Positions 28,561-43,270 are shown, counted from the first letter of the stretch. The stretch: 64,000 bases of DNA from Thysanoteuthis rhombus (GCA_963457665.1 OY735219.1:17876033-17940032), one strand, 5' to 3'. The notes: a model not told the origin generated them from the sequence alone. Numbers and translations: made by a program.

Positions 28561-30569
28561 ATAAAACTTGAGAGAGTATGATTACTTGTGCAAATATCTG
28601 GAGAATTTCATTTCATCATTCCATCCCAAAAAGTGACTTTTGCCTCTGCAAAGTTCCCAGATGTCACTCATACAGAGAGTATACGAAATTATACATGTTT
28701 GTCGATTACCAATAATGGATTATTGGCTTTGCTTTTGGGTTATTAAATGACAAAATCCAAAAAATGCTCCCTGCAAATGTCATTTAGTTCACACCGTTCA
28801 GATACCATAATGAAAATACAGATCTAGTCCTAACTGAAAATACTCGAGGTAAATAAATACTAACAGACAGTTTCAGCAATAATACCATCATTTAAAGGTG
28901 CTGTACGATGTTTACCTCTGAAAGTGTCTATAAATCTGATAATCGTGGGATAGAAATATCTGTACTTTTCCACATCATTTACGATAGTGATGAGGGTACA
29001 GTATTGGAAAATCTTTCAAATATAAGTCTTTAACATACATCAATCGGAAAGATGGCACATCTTATGTCAACTCAAATAACTCTCAAGTACCTCATTCAAT
29101 TATTCTATAATTCATCTCACATTTTATACATTTTATTTTGGAAGAAAATTACATTTGCAATTGCTTCAAGAGGTCTTTAAAATTGTTTGATTGTTTTGGT
29201 TTTTGTCTCAGCTGAACAATACGGCATCTATCAGTCTCACAAAAGATGCAGAAATGCCTCATGGATGCATCGGGAAAATAAGTTCAGCCATTTCCTATAA
29301 TTTACCAAAATTCAGATTTTTGATTCATGAATATTCACGCTTGAAAATATCATAGTCGCAAATTTTTGATGGCCTACTGAATTTTCCTTCAGTAAAAGTA
29401 TATTATTCCCCTGTTCTTTTCTCTCCAGTATTTTTCATGTTTTTGTATTTTTTGGTTTCGTGATTTATTTTTTTTTGTAGTTTATTATTCATCCTTGACT
29501 GTTCTGGTACATAAATGTCATCCTGTGTTCCATATGAATTATTCATTAACTCTTCTCCCCGTAATGGCTCCGAAGAAATCCCTCTTGTTGAGAAAGCATA
29601 ATTCAAACAATAACAATAGCAAAGACAGTAGCGGCGACATTGGATATAAAACATACAGAAAAGCAACAGCAACACCATTAAAATCTATGAATAGTTTGAT
29701 ATTTCTTTGTCTATGTAAAAATACTTTTTTTTCAAATAAATTGAAACATTAAGCGATGAAATTTCATCATTTGGAACAATGGACCATTCTTCTGAAATTA
29801 ATTCCTTAACTCAAAGAAATTCAAATAACTCAATGGATTTCTAAGGGGAATGAACTAGTGATCAATAACAAAGGGAATGTAAGGATACCTCACTCAACAA
29901 AAGTTCAACTCAGTTGATCAACTTTCGCGAAAAACCCCGATCTACCAAAGCTCTCAGCTGTGTCTGTGAGCAACTGTGCTTCATCTGAAATTATTTTTTT
30001 TATATCCGTGAACATAAGTATCAGGAATGCCTTACAAGCTGTGTTGTTACACTTAGCATAAAACTGGTACTTTTATAAAAATGGTATTTTGGTACTTCGA
30101 AAAAAGGCTTGAACAAATTTCGAGAAGAACATTGATGGTAACTGTCTCCTGGTTTTACGCCAATTTGATTTACAAGAAGTTTCATAGGACATGCACGCGC
30201 ACGCGTGTGTGTGTGTGTATGTGTGTGCATATGCGTAGAAAGATTTGTATTGCTATCTACATATATGAATCGTCAAATGTATACATGTATATGTCTGGTT
30301 ATGTTTACATCTGTGTGTTTGTGTGTGTGCTTGTGAATCTGTATGTCTACCCAATCCCTTTGTATAAGCTTTATCTTCATATTGATAACATGATCAACAC
30401 ATTTTCAAATGTATGTACGTATGTATCTGCACATGTATCCATATTTATGTCTGTCGGAATGCCTGTCCATTTTGACTTTGTTAATCACTATTTTAATGTC
30501 TGAGTGTTTCGGAAATAAATTTTGACTCATTACCCCTTTTCGTTTCCTTATCACTCATGCCATACCCAG
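28561..30569. other. AT-rich stretch, nothing recognised
   Basis: TG-rich microsatellite-like sequence at 30195-30360 generates a 140-codon Val/Cys/Tyr frame that I reject as a gene. Confidence 0.45.
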
Positions 30570-30581
30570 TCATTAACATAT

Positions 30582-30655
30582 ATGGATCACAAGTCGAACA
30601 GAGGCGCTTTGTCAAAAATATCCCTCAGCCTTTCTAGCGATGAAAACAACGATTT
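30582..30655 (+). CDS. Candidate first coding exon of a split gene, unknown protein
   Basis: ATG at 30582 opens MDHKSNRGALSKISLSLSSD then ENND, ending two bases into a codon at the strong donor T|GTAAGT (30656). A pyrimidine-rich stretch ending CCCAG at 30569 could serve as an upstream acceptor; the frame is also open from there (SLTY before the methionine), so the exon may be internal. The peptide is serine-rich and probably disordered. Its leftover two bases match the single leading base of the exon at 51884, 21 kb away. A competing downstream exon (31624-31783) also fits in phase. No homology is recognised. Confidence 0.4.
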
Positions 30656-33341
30656 GTAAGTACGACAGCGAAAGTATGGAACAGTTAAAATAAAAAACTC
30701 TTTCTATGAAGAAAACATTGACAAGATTGAAAGATGCAGAAGACGAAATCTAAGATTCATAAGGATGGATTGAATCAATTAAAATACCCTCACTGGTTTA
30801 TTTGATCGAAGAAATAATGGCTACAAGTGGAAGAAATGAGACATTAACAAAGAAACTGGAGTTATTTGTAGAATTGAAAGAAACGCAAGTAGAAATGAAA
30901 TATGAAAAACTTAGTTGGAAAAGGAAGAAACAACTTGAATTGAGTGAGAGAAATATAAACAACAGCCTGAAGGTAGAAAATATAATAGATATCACCTAAA
31001 TAAAAATATCGTCGTTTTTCCCGTTAAACAGGACAATTTGATAAACTGTTTTTATCACTTTTGATTTTTTTAGATTGTTTCCACTCATGGTATTTTTTCA
31101 TGATATAAATTTTTCCATTTAATAGTCGCCGAAAAAATTCAAGCAGCCATGACTTTGAACAGTACCTGAGCATCTTCATTTCGATTCATCCTGTGCGTTT
31201 TTGATGATATGTTCTAAGGTATCAGGGACCTGACTCAGGGTTCATGATAATTTTATGCTTAGGTTACAACTTGCAGATAGAAAAATGTGAATTTTGGGAT
31301 CTGGGGACAATTGAAAAATGCATAATGAATTAATAGGAATCCTTTCTCACCTATTCGGTATTTCAGTTGTGCCCAAATTTGAGAAACGCTAGATTAACAT
31401 GCAAATAATGTTCATGACCTATTCAGGAGAGGCAGATTTATCCATCTTATATAGAGACACGAATTCTGTGAATGAGATTTCAAAATCTGAGGTCCACTCG
31501 GTGACATTGTAAGCCCTTCAATGTCTTCATAACCTAAAATGTTTATCAAATGCCGACCGAAAATGGAGTCCAGATATTTCTCCTCGAAATTCATGTCCGG
31601 TGGTCAGATTTGACGTATTTCAGATACGAATCAGAAAAGAAAACTAGTAGAAATTGCACGATGGATAATTACCCAATACACCGCAATTTATCAAATAAAT
31701 GGACATGTTTTAGAATGATCCATAGATTCTTGATACAAGATGTTCTGGATAAATTGCATTTGGACAATATGGAACAGTTGTAGTAATCAGCTATTATTTT
31801 TTGGATTGATCATGTTTAAACAATTAGGAAAAGTTGTAATGTTTTACTATCATATTTCAAATTTGTTACAAAGCTGTCAATTTTGATTTAAAAAAATACA
31901 TTAGCAATAATTGTGAGGGATGTGCAGGTAATGATGTCTTTGTCCTCGATTTGTTATTGCGTTATTAAGATTATTGAACAGCATTCAGTTGAAAAACGTG
32001 TATCATAAATATTCAGAGAGGAACATGTCTGTTTAAGATCGGGTTGATTCACATGAGGTGGAAGTGCATTATAGGATTGTTGTTTTTTTTAATCTCTCAT
32101 TTTGTTGTATACTATTACATTATATGATCCCCTGTATTATTGTGTTATTTAGTAATGCAGTATTCCTTTTGGAATGTTTTGGTACATACATTTTATTCGG
32201 TGTAATGTTTTCTCCTTTAAAAGAAAAGCTGTTCATTAAATCCCTGCCCCGAATAGCTCTTGCGATATATTTGCTGTAAACCAAACAAAACTGAAATAAA
32301 TACGATAAAAACGTGTGAAACAGATGTAAAAGGAATAGCAAAACATCAGTAGAAAAATAATAACATCAAAACAACATTAAAGTAATCAATAATTCTTCAG
32401 TTTTACACTTGAGGTGGTTACACTGAACATAAAACTGGGATATATAGAAAAAAAAGTAATTTTAAGGGACTGAGATCGCTCAAGATATGTTGCTATATTA
32501 TTTACGCCATTTCCGTTGGCAAAAAGTTTTGTAGGAACACTCTACTTCCAGAAAGGGAGAACTTGCATCAATAGACAGGGAAATAGAGCTGGGAAGGTAG
32601 TTGTTATTTGTAGTCCAATAGGGAAGGATTGACGAAGTGAGTGTATGTACGTTTGCCTATGCTTGTGTATGCATGGGCATGTTTTGTGTTCATGTGTGTG
32701 CAAGTGCATGCATGTGTGTATGGGTAGGCATTTCATAGCCAGACATTAACACAAACATTTCGGAAATCATGATAACAAAAGAGACAATTTCTAAAGACAA
32801 ATGGCCGAAGTTCTTTGCAATAAATAAACCATTTCTTTGTCTATTAAACCAGGGAAACCATGACAAGTACGAAACAGTTAATGCCAAAGTCATTTTCTAT
32901 AACTGAAATGATGGGAAGAATTCAATGATGTGGAAGATGACACACCCGACTCAAAGGATTTGAAGTGAGTCGACGAAAATTTCTTTCAGTGACTGACAAG
33001 GAGACAAAGGTGATGGAGATGGAGAGAAAGATAGATGACTGAGAAGAGATAAAATTTAGGAGACTAGAAAGAAGAAAGAATAAAAATGAAAAATCTTAGC
33101 TGGAGAAAAGAAAAAAAAACGTATGTAGACCAAGAGAGAAATATATAACCCAGCACAAACTATTACAATGAAAGTAGATAATATCACTGTTTCCTGATTT
33201 CTCATTGATTGAAGCGCCTACCTCTCCTGATGAACCGTACGAATTGAGTTGACGATTTCCTTCTCACGTACAAGTGTTGCTGGGAAAGGCGGGCGACAGA
33301 CAATAATGCGTCAGGTGTTATTTTAATCAAAAACATAATTT
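30656..33341. other. Possible intron start; one alternative exon
   Basis: At 31624-31783 an acceptor GACGTATTTCAG opens 52 codons (YESEKKTSRNCTMDNYPIHR...) to a TAG, in phase with the exon ending at 30655. It is a competing terminal exon to the 51.9-53.7 kb set. Confidence 0.35.
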
Positions 33342-33446
33342 TTTTTATTTTTGGGGAGCAAGTTTTATATCACTTGAATGTTTCTTACATAAATTTTTAT
33401 TTTTGGGGAGCAAGATTTATATCACTTGAATGTTTTCAACATAAAT
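33342..33446. repeat. 52-bp tandem duplication
   Basis: Two near-identical copies of TTTTTGGGGAGCAAG followed by TTTATATCACTTGAATGTTT and ACATAAATT, offset by 52 bases (GGGG at 33353 and 33405). Few differences, so a recent duplication. Confidence 0.85.
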
Positions 33447-35775
33447 TCCTTTGAAATCTGTGGATATTTTGGTGAAAAATCCTGAAATCACCCTAAATAA
33501 CAATATCAACATCGAGATTGTATACTGCAACCATTATATTCTTTTTTGAAGATGGGTTCTCGTATTTCTCCTCCACAGTTAATATAGTATCCACAGTAAT
33601 GTTAGTAGACAGTTTCCAGTTTTACTTTCATTTTGATTCCAATTTCAAAGAATTTTCACGAATATTTTTAGCGATTCAAATAAACGTTCTTTCTTTTTGA
33701 GAGTCCGTGTTTAAATGAAAAAAAAAACCCAGAAAGAAAAACAAATTATTTTAATGATCATGATGAAGGCCCTTAGCTCAGCACCGCATGTGTGGTCACT
33801 GCGTGTCCTATTCGCTATGTTTGGCAAAATGTCGAACCGGAAATACTATCTGATTTCAAAGGCCAGGGAGAAACTCGGAAACAAAGAAATGTCGTATGAT
33901 GGAGAGCTTTACTTTGATACCATACAGTAATCCAACAAAAGGCAATAGACCACGGGACATTTGAATATATTTGTTTCATTTGTTATTTTATGAATCATCT
34001 TATTTTGAAATAAATGGTTATTGCTTCATATCATTTCAGCTTATGGAATGTTTGATGGAAAAGCCGCACTTTTAGTTGTAGGGAGAAGCCTATACACCTG
34101 TGCACGCATCTGTGCAAACATCTCTGCGCACATCTCTGTGCGCGCACACACATAGACACACACAGACAAAGAGATACACTCACACACATGGACACGAGCA
34201 CAATTTGAAATACACATATGGGAATCAGAATCACTCAACAAAATGAAAACATCGCTTCATTTTGGTCAAAATTGAATGGCACAAAACTAATTTGTCATGA
34301 AAACAATGTTGATAACCTGGTACGAAATGGAACAAGGATATTTTCTAAAATTTGAAGTTTGCAACATTCAGCTTTAACTAAGTAAAAAATTAAACAAAGT
34401 CCCCTTTTGCATGTTTTGACAACGGATAAATTTCGACTTGACTCATTATTCCAACATCAAGTCAAACAATTCTGGATGGTTACAGAGGGATGGACCTTAG
34501 TGAACAATCTGAAGTTGAAAAGACCCCCATGATCACGGATTGACTATACACCTAGCAGGAAATATGGACCTTTGCTGTAAAACAAGGTAGACAATGGATT
34601 TATAGATGATGCAAATTTTAAGGAAAAGCGATTTGAAGCGTGACATGTGCAGGTCCGAGGAAAGGTTATTGTGAATTTAACATCTTGTCAAAATCACGAG
34701 AACAGTGGTCAAAAAAACAAAGATGAAAACAGAAGCCAAACAAAGATTTGAGAGGGAAAAGTAGTTCAAATTCAGACACGAGTAGAAAAGAAGTTGAAAG
34801 GAGAATTCTCACAATAGACACAAAGGGTTAGCATCGTATATTTAAAGCTTTGCTATAGCTCGTAGATAGTTGATTTTCAAACCAAATGGAAGCTAATCTC
34901 ATCAAGTGTCCCTCAGCCAAACAAGTTGACTGTTGGCAAAGAGAAGATGTGAACGCTACGAGTTTTTTTTCGACTACCGCTATACAAATCGACTTTCTCT
35001 GCCGCAGCCGCTTCTGTCAGAGGTATCGTGAAAATTCAACCAATTAAAAGAGGGATCTACATTCAAGATGTACACTAGTTGGCTATGTGAATCAAAACTC
35101 TTTGTTAGTGAGACTGCAATTGACCAGTCGACCCTAAAACTAAAAGTCCTTTTTTCCTCTGTTCGATGAGAGTGCTTCGATACTCATTTACTACTGTTTG
35201 AAACTGGTAATTCAAATATCCTATCTTGGAGACAAGGGGACCTGATTTTAATTATTTTTTCACCGCAAACTAATAAAATTCAAGTATAAATAAATGAACA
35301 GTGTGCTATAAATATTCAAATGATTGATTAAATATTTTTAGAATGATCAACATTTTTCTCAATCATATTTACATCAAATATTGATTTCAGTTTGAGGATG
35401 CTTACAGACAATATAAGTATATACGTGCGTGTGTATGTTGGTCAGAAAAAAACAATATTTATAATTTATTTGAAACTTGTTATGTGGCAATATTTACTCT
35501 TGAGAATAAGAGTTCTATTAATCCTTTTCTTATAGTTGGTACTTACTGAAACTGTGACTGGGGTAGAATTTTCAGTTTTCTCACTGGGAAATATTGAAGT
35601 GCCTCCTTGACTCGAAGATTATAAATACCTGAATTGATTGGAATGTTTTATTGTTCATTTCTTTTCAAGTATTCGTTTCCAAGGACAAAGGGAAGAAAAC
35701 ATTGATTTGTGTACAATAATCATTTTTTCATAAGCAATGATAATTTAGAAGCAAGTGTGTGCATCCTGTTGGTCT

Positions 35776-35777
<2 letters not shown>
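33447..35777. other. No supported gene
   Basis: AT-rich; CA-rich sequence at 34140-34200. Short frames only. Confidence 0.45.

Positions 35778-35843
<66 letters not shown>
35778..35843. repeat. AT microsatellite
   Basis: About 32 AT units. Confidence 0.95.
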
Positions 35844-35846
<3 letters not shown>

Positions 35847-35943
35847 GTTTCACTCCTGCCTCGTGGTGCTGGATGGGATAACGGATAGTCTATAGCCACA
35901 CTGAAAAATTGTAATACAACAAATCACCTGTTTGGATGACACC

Positions 35944-35974
<31 letters not shown>

Positions 35975-35990
35975 GAAATCGATAAATTAA

Positions 35991-36039
<49 letters not shown>
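35944..36039. repeat. Two AT microsatellites with short spacer
   Basis: AT at 35944-35971 and 35990-36039 separated by an AT-rich 18-base spacer. Confidence 0.9.
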
Positions 36040-36041
<2 letters not shown>

Positions 36042-38189
36042 CGAACAGAATGATTATAGATTTCAGCAGAACCTTTTTCTTCAATTGTTTATTCGACACA
36101 TGTTGTTTAGGGTGAGTGATACATCAACCAAGTAATGACAGGAAACATGTGTGTGTGGGTGTGTGTGTGGGTGTTGTACTGCTCATGAACATTTGAAGCA
36201 ACAGAAATGGTGCATGTACAGCTTGGTTTTACGAGTATAAGCCATTGACCCCTGACAAGAGAGCCATAATTCATAAATTAGAAATTTATTTGATTTAAAA
36301 CGTGATGGTAAAAGATGTATGATAAATCAAACACCTATACCCAAAGTAAGATAAACAAACAAAATTGGTAAACATCAATGAGTTAAGCATCCTAGAAAGT
36401 TTGTCCTATAAAAGTAAAACATTTTTTTCTAGATATTTAGAACCCTATCCGATTTCAATCGCAAGCCGTTTATCCTGTCAAGCCATTGTCAAGAATATTT
36501 TGTATTTACATGGGCCAGTGAATTTAAGACATGTACGTTGTTATTTAATACTTTTAACTTATGAACTAAGTACTCAGCTATTTACAAGAAACAACTAAAC
36601 GTATCCAACGTGCCGACTTTTTTTGATCACAGCCTGCAAAAAGACATTGTTCATTTAGGTGATTGTAAACTCAAGGGCAGAAATTCGTCAGTTGCATTTA
36701 GTAGTTTGTCATTAATATGAGTTGGTTGATTTTTTATACGAATCAATGGCATTAGTTTCGTAATAACCTTGATAAAACTCTGAGACTTTTAATAGAATTA
36801 AAGAAAGAAATTGATGTTTATTTGTTCCAAAAAAAACTCTGTTGAACAAATAGGTGTTACTGATGTGCCATGAAGAGACCAGGGTCACTCTACCGCATCA
36901 ATCTGCCTTTACTCTCCTGTAACATATAGCAGGTAAATTCTGCTCTGGCAGTTGTCCAATTAAATTTATGTCTTTTTTATTAGATGTTTCATCATTTTCA
37001 TTATCTAATTAAGAAAAAAAATTGACACATTTCTGATATTGAAGAATACTGCTAATATTGCGAGATGAATGCGATTCTTTCTCAGCAGAGACTGTCTCAG
37101 AGACTTTATAACGTTTAGAATGTATTGACGATTCGCAATTCCATCATTCTCATAGCTTTCTATGAATTCAATATTAACTCCACGATTGAAAATTTAATCC
37201 AATTACCAAAAAAGATAAACAGTTCCACAAGATTTGTATAGGTTGGAGTCGGTGAAACTGTAAAAGGTGACTTGATTATAGAAAGTTTAAACAAAAGAAT
37301 ACCACTTTTTAGACAAAATATCTGTAGGAGAGAAAAGTTTTCTGCTGATACAAGGAAACCAAACTTGATTCATGCCTGCAAATACGGCAATATGACATAA
37401 ACAAACTGTCAACATTATTTACTGACGTTTGATCAATCAAATAAAACCCATCGACAATTACTGATCTTACTATAAAAACCGAAAGGATAAATATTTGCTA
37501 ATGAATATATCAATTGGCAATATTAGTTATGTCAATATAAACACCTGAATGAATACACAGAGATATATCAATAGTAAATGAGATGGGAAGGAAATCCCCG
37601 TCAAGAGGTGATATGTATGACATGAGTACGTGCAATTGTACTACCGTAGCGTAACATCTCTGAAAAGAAAGGAGACACAACACAATATAAGATGATGATA
37701 CCCAACGAGAAACAAATTTGATACTGTATCATCGGTGTACGAAATTAATGATCCACATCATTACAATTAGCAGATTTGGTCAAGCAGTAGTTTCAGTTTC
37801 CAATATCGAATCACAAGAATTTGATTGCCTGAACAAAGCTAACACTGATTTGGTCAGATCTCTTAAGCATTTAAAAGGAAGCAATAAAAAAAGTCATAAT
37901 CAAAAAGAAAAGAAGAAAAAACAAACAATTATCATAGAATCCAAACAAATATATATATATATATATAAATAATACACATATATATACATACTGTGAAAAG
38001 AATTTAAAAAATGCGTATATTTCAGGTAAGAGACCCGTTAAGCGTGGGGTAATAAACACAGGTTGATACAGTTTCAATGTTGGCTCTCTCTTATAAGTTG
38101 ATGATTTAATACTGATAGTATTTTTCAAAGTTTGATGTAGTTAACTTATTAAAAAGGTTTTGTCTCCATTCAAAATATGATTTATATCA
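36040..38189. other. No supported gene
   Basis: Only a short AT run near 37950-37985 and scattered frames under 86 codons. Confidence 0.45.
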
Positions 38190-38665
38190 AAATCTGCGAA
38201 GAGCATCCATATGACTTCGTAGCAACAACTGGTCATAAAGACCACGACTTTTTTCTTACGTCCCAAAACAAATTGTATTCAATTGTTGATGTATTTTCCA
38301 AACAATAATTGATCAAAGTCTTGATTTGATTTTTTCTAAAAACTCCACTTTTGACCATCTGTCATACACTTCCAATGGCATTCAAGTCACGGGCTTGGGA
38401 TAGTCAGTCAATAACTTGAATGCCATTTTCAAAAGGAAAAGTTGTAATCGCTTCTGTGCTATGAATATCAAGCCAGGCAAATGCCAGATGTGAACGCTAA
38501 ACAATGGACAACAATCCTGCGTGTCCAGACAACATGTTGTTTTGAAAACTTGAATGAAACCAGGTGAACTTGACAAGCTTGGAGTCTTTCGAGTCAAACA
38601 AATTTCAGTCGCCTTTGGAAAGTTTCTTTGAATATGTTAGCATCAGGAATATTCAATGCTGCCGC
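38190..38665 (-). mobile_element. Tc1/mariner-type transposase fossil
   Basis: Minus-strand frames read NGIQVIDW (encoded near 38430-38405), LSQARDLNAIGSV (about 38403-38368) and then a basic tail. This is the Tc1/mariner block around the third catalytic residue (family pattern: [21 protein letters not shown]). Further upstream on that strand a degraded SD.NLFDSKDS (about 38620-38590) matches the WSDESKF.LFGSD block. Multiple stops and frame changes break it, and part of the centre, including the D-N-D-P-K-H motif, is unrecognisable. I could not define terminal inverted repeats, so the ends are approximate. Confidence 0.55.
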
Positions 38666-39256
38666 GGGTCTGTTTTGCATCGTCAAAGAATTAGCCCGGG
38701 GTTCAATCCTTCAACAGATAATCACACACGTAGTTACGTTAAATATACAGGATGTACTATACACACATTTAATGTATAATGTGTATCTTGACAGAAGTTC
38801 TCCAACGATAAAATTTTGATTGAGAAGAATAGACAATGACTTTTCTCTCAATGCAGAATTGACTATATTTGTTTAAACACGTTTGAAATAAGTTTAACTA
38901 TAATACAAACGTTTAAAATCTAGCACTTGACAATTCTTTTAGCCATTACATATGATGTAGTCACTCCTTTCCTCCCAGTACCAGTGGTACTTGTTCAAGT
39001 TCAGTTCATACCTAATACTTCGAAAGATGATATTCAAAAGGCGTGTTATATTTGAAAAATTATTGTTTCATATGATCCTTATTCCGATAACAGACTTTTT
39101 CCTGATCTCTCTGTCCCCCAATCTTTCACATGGATGATTTAATCAGCCAGAGAAATGTTTACGAATTCAAATCATGATGATAATCTTCACCCCTTGCACA
39201 ATTATACATGATAAAATTCAAATGAAGTTGATTTCGCCTTGCATTTTTGCTCACTC

Positions 39257-39258
<2 letters not shown>

Positions 39259-39336
<78 letters not shown>

Positions 39337-39354
39337 GTGTGTGTGTATGCGTGC

Positions 39355-39386
<32 letters not shown>

Positions 39387-39450
39387 TGAAGAGAGAAAGA
39401 TAGAGAGAAAAACAGAGAGAAAAACAGAGAGAAAGAGAGAGAGAGAGAGT
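39259..39450. repeat. AT-TG-AT-GA compound microsatellite
   Basis: Long AT block, TG block with CG interruptions (39337-39364), AT, then AGAGAGAAA and GA repeats to 39450. Confidence 0.95.
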
Positions 39451-42400
39451 TACCATTAGCAATTATACAAATATTGTTTTTGTCATTGAAACTATTTTTT
39501 CAAACAAACTCAATTATCTCATAATCGTTCAAATGCCATGGATGTTCATGAAAATAAAATGATTGTGCTGATGTACAGCAAGGCAACTCACTATTAATCC
39601 AGCTTCATAAATATAGTCTATCTATGAATACGCCCGCCATTGAACCACTTTGAAATGTTGTTCACATCGAAAGACTTGTGTATAAAATGTTGTAATAAGA
39701 AATTGAGATAGTCAAATACATTAAAGTGAAGTCCAATGATATTGGTTATTGAACTGCAAAAATGTATTCAATTTCTTTAAAAACACTATCCGAAAAATGA
39801 GTGCTGTAACCATTGCTTGGTAATACGGCTTTTAGAGACTACCACTTAGCTTATCACTCAACAGGCATGGACAGAGATTTGGACCCCTCAGCTTCACATA
39901 TGTCTTTTATATTTTCCTATTTTCAAAGTCGATGTTTTTCCCCTCGGATTTTTGATTCTCAACGAAACTGTTAATGGGATTAATATTCGAAGTTTCGACT
40001 TGGCTTCTTATGGTTACGATGCTTATTGCTGTGTCCCTAGACATTTTTCCTCAGGTTGACTCATTGTCTGGTGGATAGTTACAATCGTAAATAATATCAA
40101 TACGGTAAGCCCGTGTGTGTTTATAATGAACCGGTTCCATAAGTGTTATCCGATTGGACAGTTTAGCAATCAATGGATTTTCTGCCTGAATATGTTCACA
40201 ACAGTTCTAGATTAGTGAATAAAAGGATCCCGTTCGGGAAACAATCAGCTCAAAATTTGGAAAAATCAATTCAATCTGATCCTGCACTCTCAAAACAATT
40301 GTAACCTTTGGTCAGTCTCATTATTTGTTCTAGGCACAGCTGCGTCGGCTTGAAATATTAATAAAAAGAAAGCAAAATAATTTTTTTTTTTTTTAAAGGG
40401 TAAAATTTTTTTTTCTATTTAACATTATATCATGGCAAATAAATAAAGTGATTTAATTTCGGCTGGTAATTTTACCCGGGGGAATATGGACATTTGTCCT
40501 GAATGAAACGTGCAAATCATTGTTAGAAAAGAAGGGGTTAGTCTAACAGTGATAGGATCACTCGAATAAAAACCGGAGAGTCTGATATGTTCTTCTGTCT
40601 CGAATTAATCACGATTTCATTTCACAACAGTGAAAAAACAGTGCAAATCTGAAATAAAGAATGAAGTAGATGTACTCGGTAAGACTTAATGTTGATTCGT
40701 TTTGAAGTTCTCATGGTTTGCAATGATCTACTTCTGAAACTCATACTTTACCCCCCCCCTGTGCCGTATTCGTTCTGTGCCGTATTTATCATGTTTTTGT
40801 ACTTAATATATCGATAGTATTTGTATCCAGATCTCCTTTTTCATCAATAAAACATTGTCGAACAATTGATAAGTTTTTATTAGTATTTTCAGTATTTCAC
40901 CTGAAAAAGTTGTTGTCTTGCTGGAATGTGTTTCAAAAGAATACAGAAATTGAAACTTTGTCCAAACAGCCAACTCATCTCTCTGAAAACAACAAAGGTA
41001 ATCAGCTTTTATTTAATTTGTTTTCCTGAAGAGCTGGACGATTGCTCTCGACATTGAGAAAAATCTCTGAACAATTTCAGCACCAAGTGATGTTTTTAGT
41101 CCAACTTTAGATCACATGAATACGATGATGTTCCCCCCTTTGGAAATCACACCTTGTCTTTTTTTCGTCCTCTGCAAACTGAGACGAATACCCATTTTTA
41201 AGTAATTATATCAGGTTTATTGGCAAAGCATCGTTTTATGCCTAGATTACAGACGCCAGCAAAGACCAAAAAACGAAAAAGATAGAATCAGCTAGATTTT
41301 TCTAAATATTTCCTGAAACAAATAAAACTTTTGTTTACATGTTATTCAAAATACTGAATGTAATCGTGTGTAAATTGAATTATTTAAGGCGTAGTGGTTG
41401 GGCAGAAATTGCCAGTCGACTTTTACGTTTTAGCACATTAGGATAATCTAAATCCATTGCGGACTGAAGAAAAAAATGCAAAAATGCAACCACGAGTCTC
41501 ATTGTTTTGTCGCATGTACCACCCCCCACCATTTTGTTTGCTTTTTCACCCAGGCTCCAATGTGCTTGTCCCTTCTTGAACAACAAAAACTGGAATACAT
41601 CACGATATTTCAAGATAATTGTTGTTTGAAACTTGTTCCTCGGTTGTTAACAGAATCCAAACAATTAATGACAAGTTGTGATAATGCAAAAATGAAGGAA
41701 CTGTAGATTCCGACGTTAGCATGCATTGAATAGATTCAACTGGACATATCCTGCCATCGTCAGGCATTAACAAGAGTAACAATGGAAGATGTGGATATCA
41801 TTGAAATTTTGATAGCAATACAACTCAGGAATACGATAAGTTTTCAGTGTAAATCCAGAAGCCAGAATATTTGGGTTGTAGTCTCTTGGGTAACTTTGGA
41901 ACAAAATGCAAAAGATTATCTGGAAGCGTAAAGTGATAATATAATTGCAAGACAGGAAGTCAATAATGAATTTAAATGTTCCTCAAAATAACTTGTTGAA
42001 TTTGTTCAAGATGTTTGAGAGATACAATAACTGGAAAAACACAAAAAGGCAAATTTAATTTCAAATGATCGTTTCAGGCCAAGTTGGATACAAAGCAATG
42101 GGAAGACGATGTTTGAAAAAGATCTATAAAAGGGTGGGAGTCTGAATATCATTAAAGATTTCACTACGGTTATCGTTTTTCTTTCTTATGAATATCTTCT
42201 GGTTAACGTCAGTTGAAATACAAATATGAATATTTCATTTGAATTCAATCTCCTTGTGACTTCACATGAATTTTATTCGACAAGAGAATAATGGTATAAT
42301 TCTTCAATGCTATGAATTTACCCGCTTGATAATTCGAATCGATTTTAAATGGAATTCATTTTTCCTCAGGATTTTTATTTCTATGAGATGATAACAGTCG

Positions 42401-43109
42401 AAATATAATAATGTCGTTGAAAATCTACATTTCTTTAACAAGCAATAATCCGAAATGGACCAATGGTTTTACCAAATTAACTGCAAAGATCCAATCATTC
42501 TTTTTACCCAGCGATTTCATAGAGCGATCCCCGGTGCACATTGACATCTTCATAAGTATAATGAGGGTTTCTGTTTTTATTACTAAGGGAGAGGGATCGT
42601 CTCATATTACCAGCCTTTTATACTTTTTGCTTTGTTGTTTGAAAGGCTGGGCCACTAGAACATGAAGTATTTTTTTTGAAGGGGAAATTATCATATCTTT
42701 AACTGTGTCAGAATGATCGAGAGATGAGAACAATTTTTGGAACAGTGATGATATCAAGAAAGAAAATACAAACTATTCGGAACAAAAATCAGTTATGATA
42801 TCAGGTATAAAATAGCAAAAAGTGTTGGACAAAATACTATTATGATGTCATGATTGGAAGAGAGAAGAATGGCAAGATAACCTAATTGGATAAAATAGAG
42901 ATGGAGAAAAGGACTGAATAAAAAGGAAAATGGACAAAACGAAGAAGGTGAATAGAGAATAAAAATGAAATGAAAAAAAGGGATGCCTTAAAAAAGGATG
43001 TGTAGAATAGAATGTTACAAATGTGTCTCTATGTTTTGCTCCTAGAGCTTCCACCAAAGTCTGTATCAACACGATTTCTTTCAATCTCTAGAAGTCAGTG
43101 GTTAGTCTA
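39451..43109. other. No supported gene
   Basis: Overlapping frames at 41380-41706 on both strands are unrecognised. Purine-rich low complexity at 42830-42990. Confidence 0.4.
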
Positions 43110-43270
43110 TGAAGATGCGATACCGAATATCCATAAATCTTCAAAAGAAGACTAAATCAAACGAAGAATCACTCTAAGTGGCAAGCTCTTCACAGGGCAA
43201 GCTCAACCTTCAAGATGTCAGTTGAGATCAAGAGAAAGAAATTGGCGAGCATGAATCCTTAAACCAAGTT
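43110..43270 (+). mobile_element. Possible RTE-type LINE fragment (thumb region)
   Basis: Degraded plus-strand frames read IKRRITL followed, in a neighbouring frame, by WQALHRASSTFKM and VEIKRKKLASMNP. The order resembles the region of RTE-type LINEs between the RT and the C-terminal tail (EIKRRI..GWQAFGRASS.FK...CLKRKV). It is short and broken by frame changes, so the call is tentative. Confidence 0.4.

Noticed and set aside
30081-30503. 140-codon plus-strand frame rich in Val, Cys, Tyr
   Set aside because: Overlaps TG/TATG-rich sequence; composition follows the repeat and no splice or homology support.
38690-38720. GGGTTCAATCC as a possible B box of a second SINE
   Set aside because: One base short of the consensus and no A box at proper distance.
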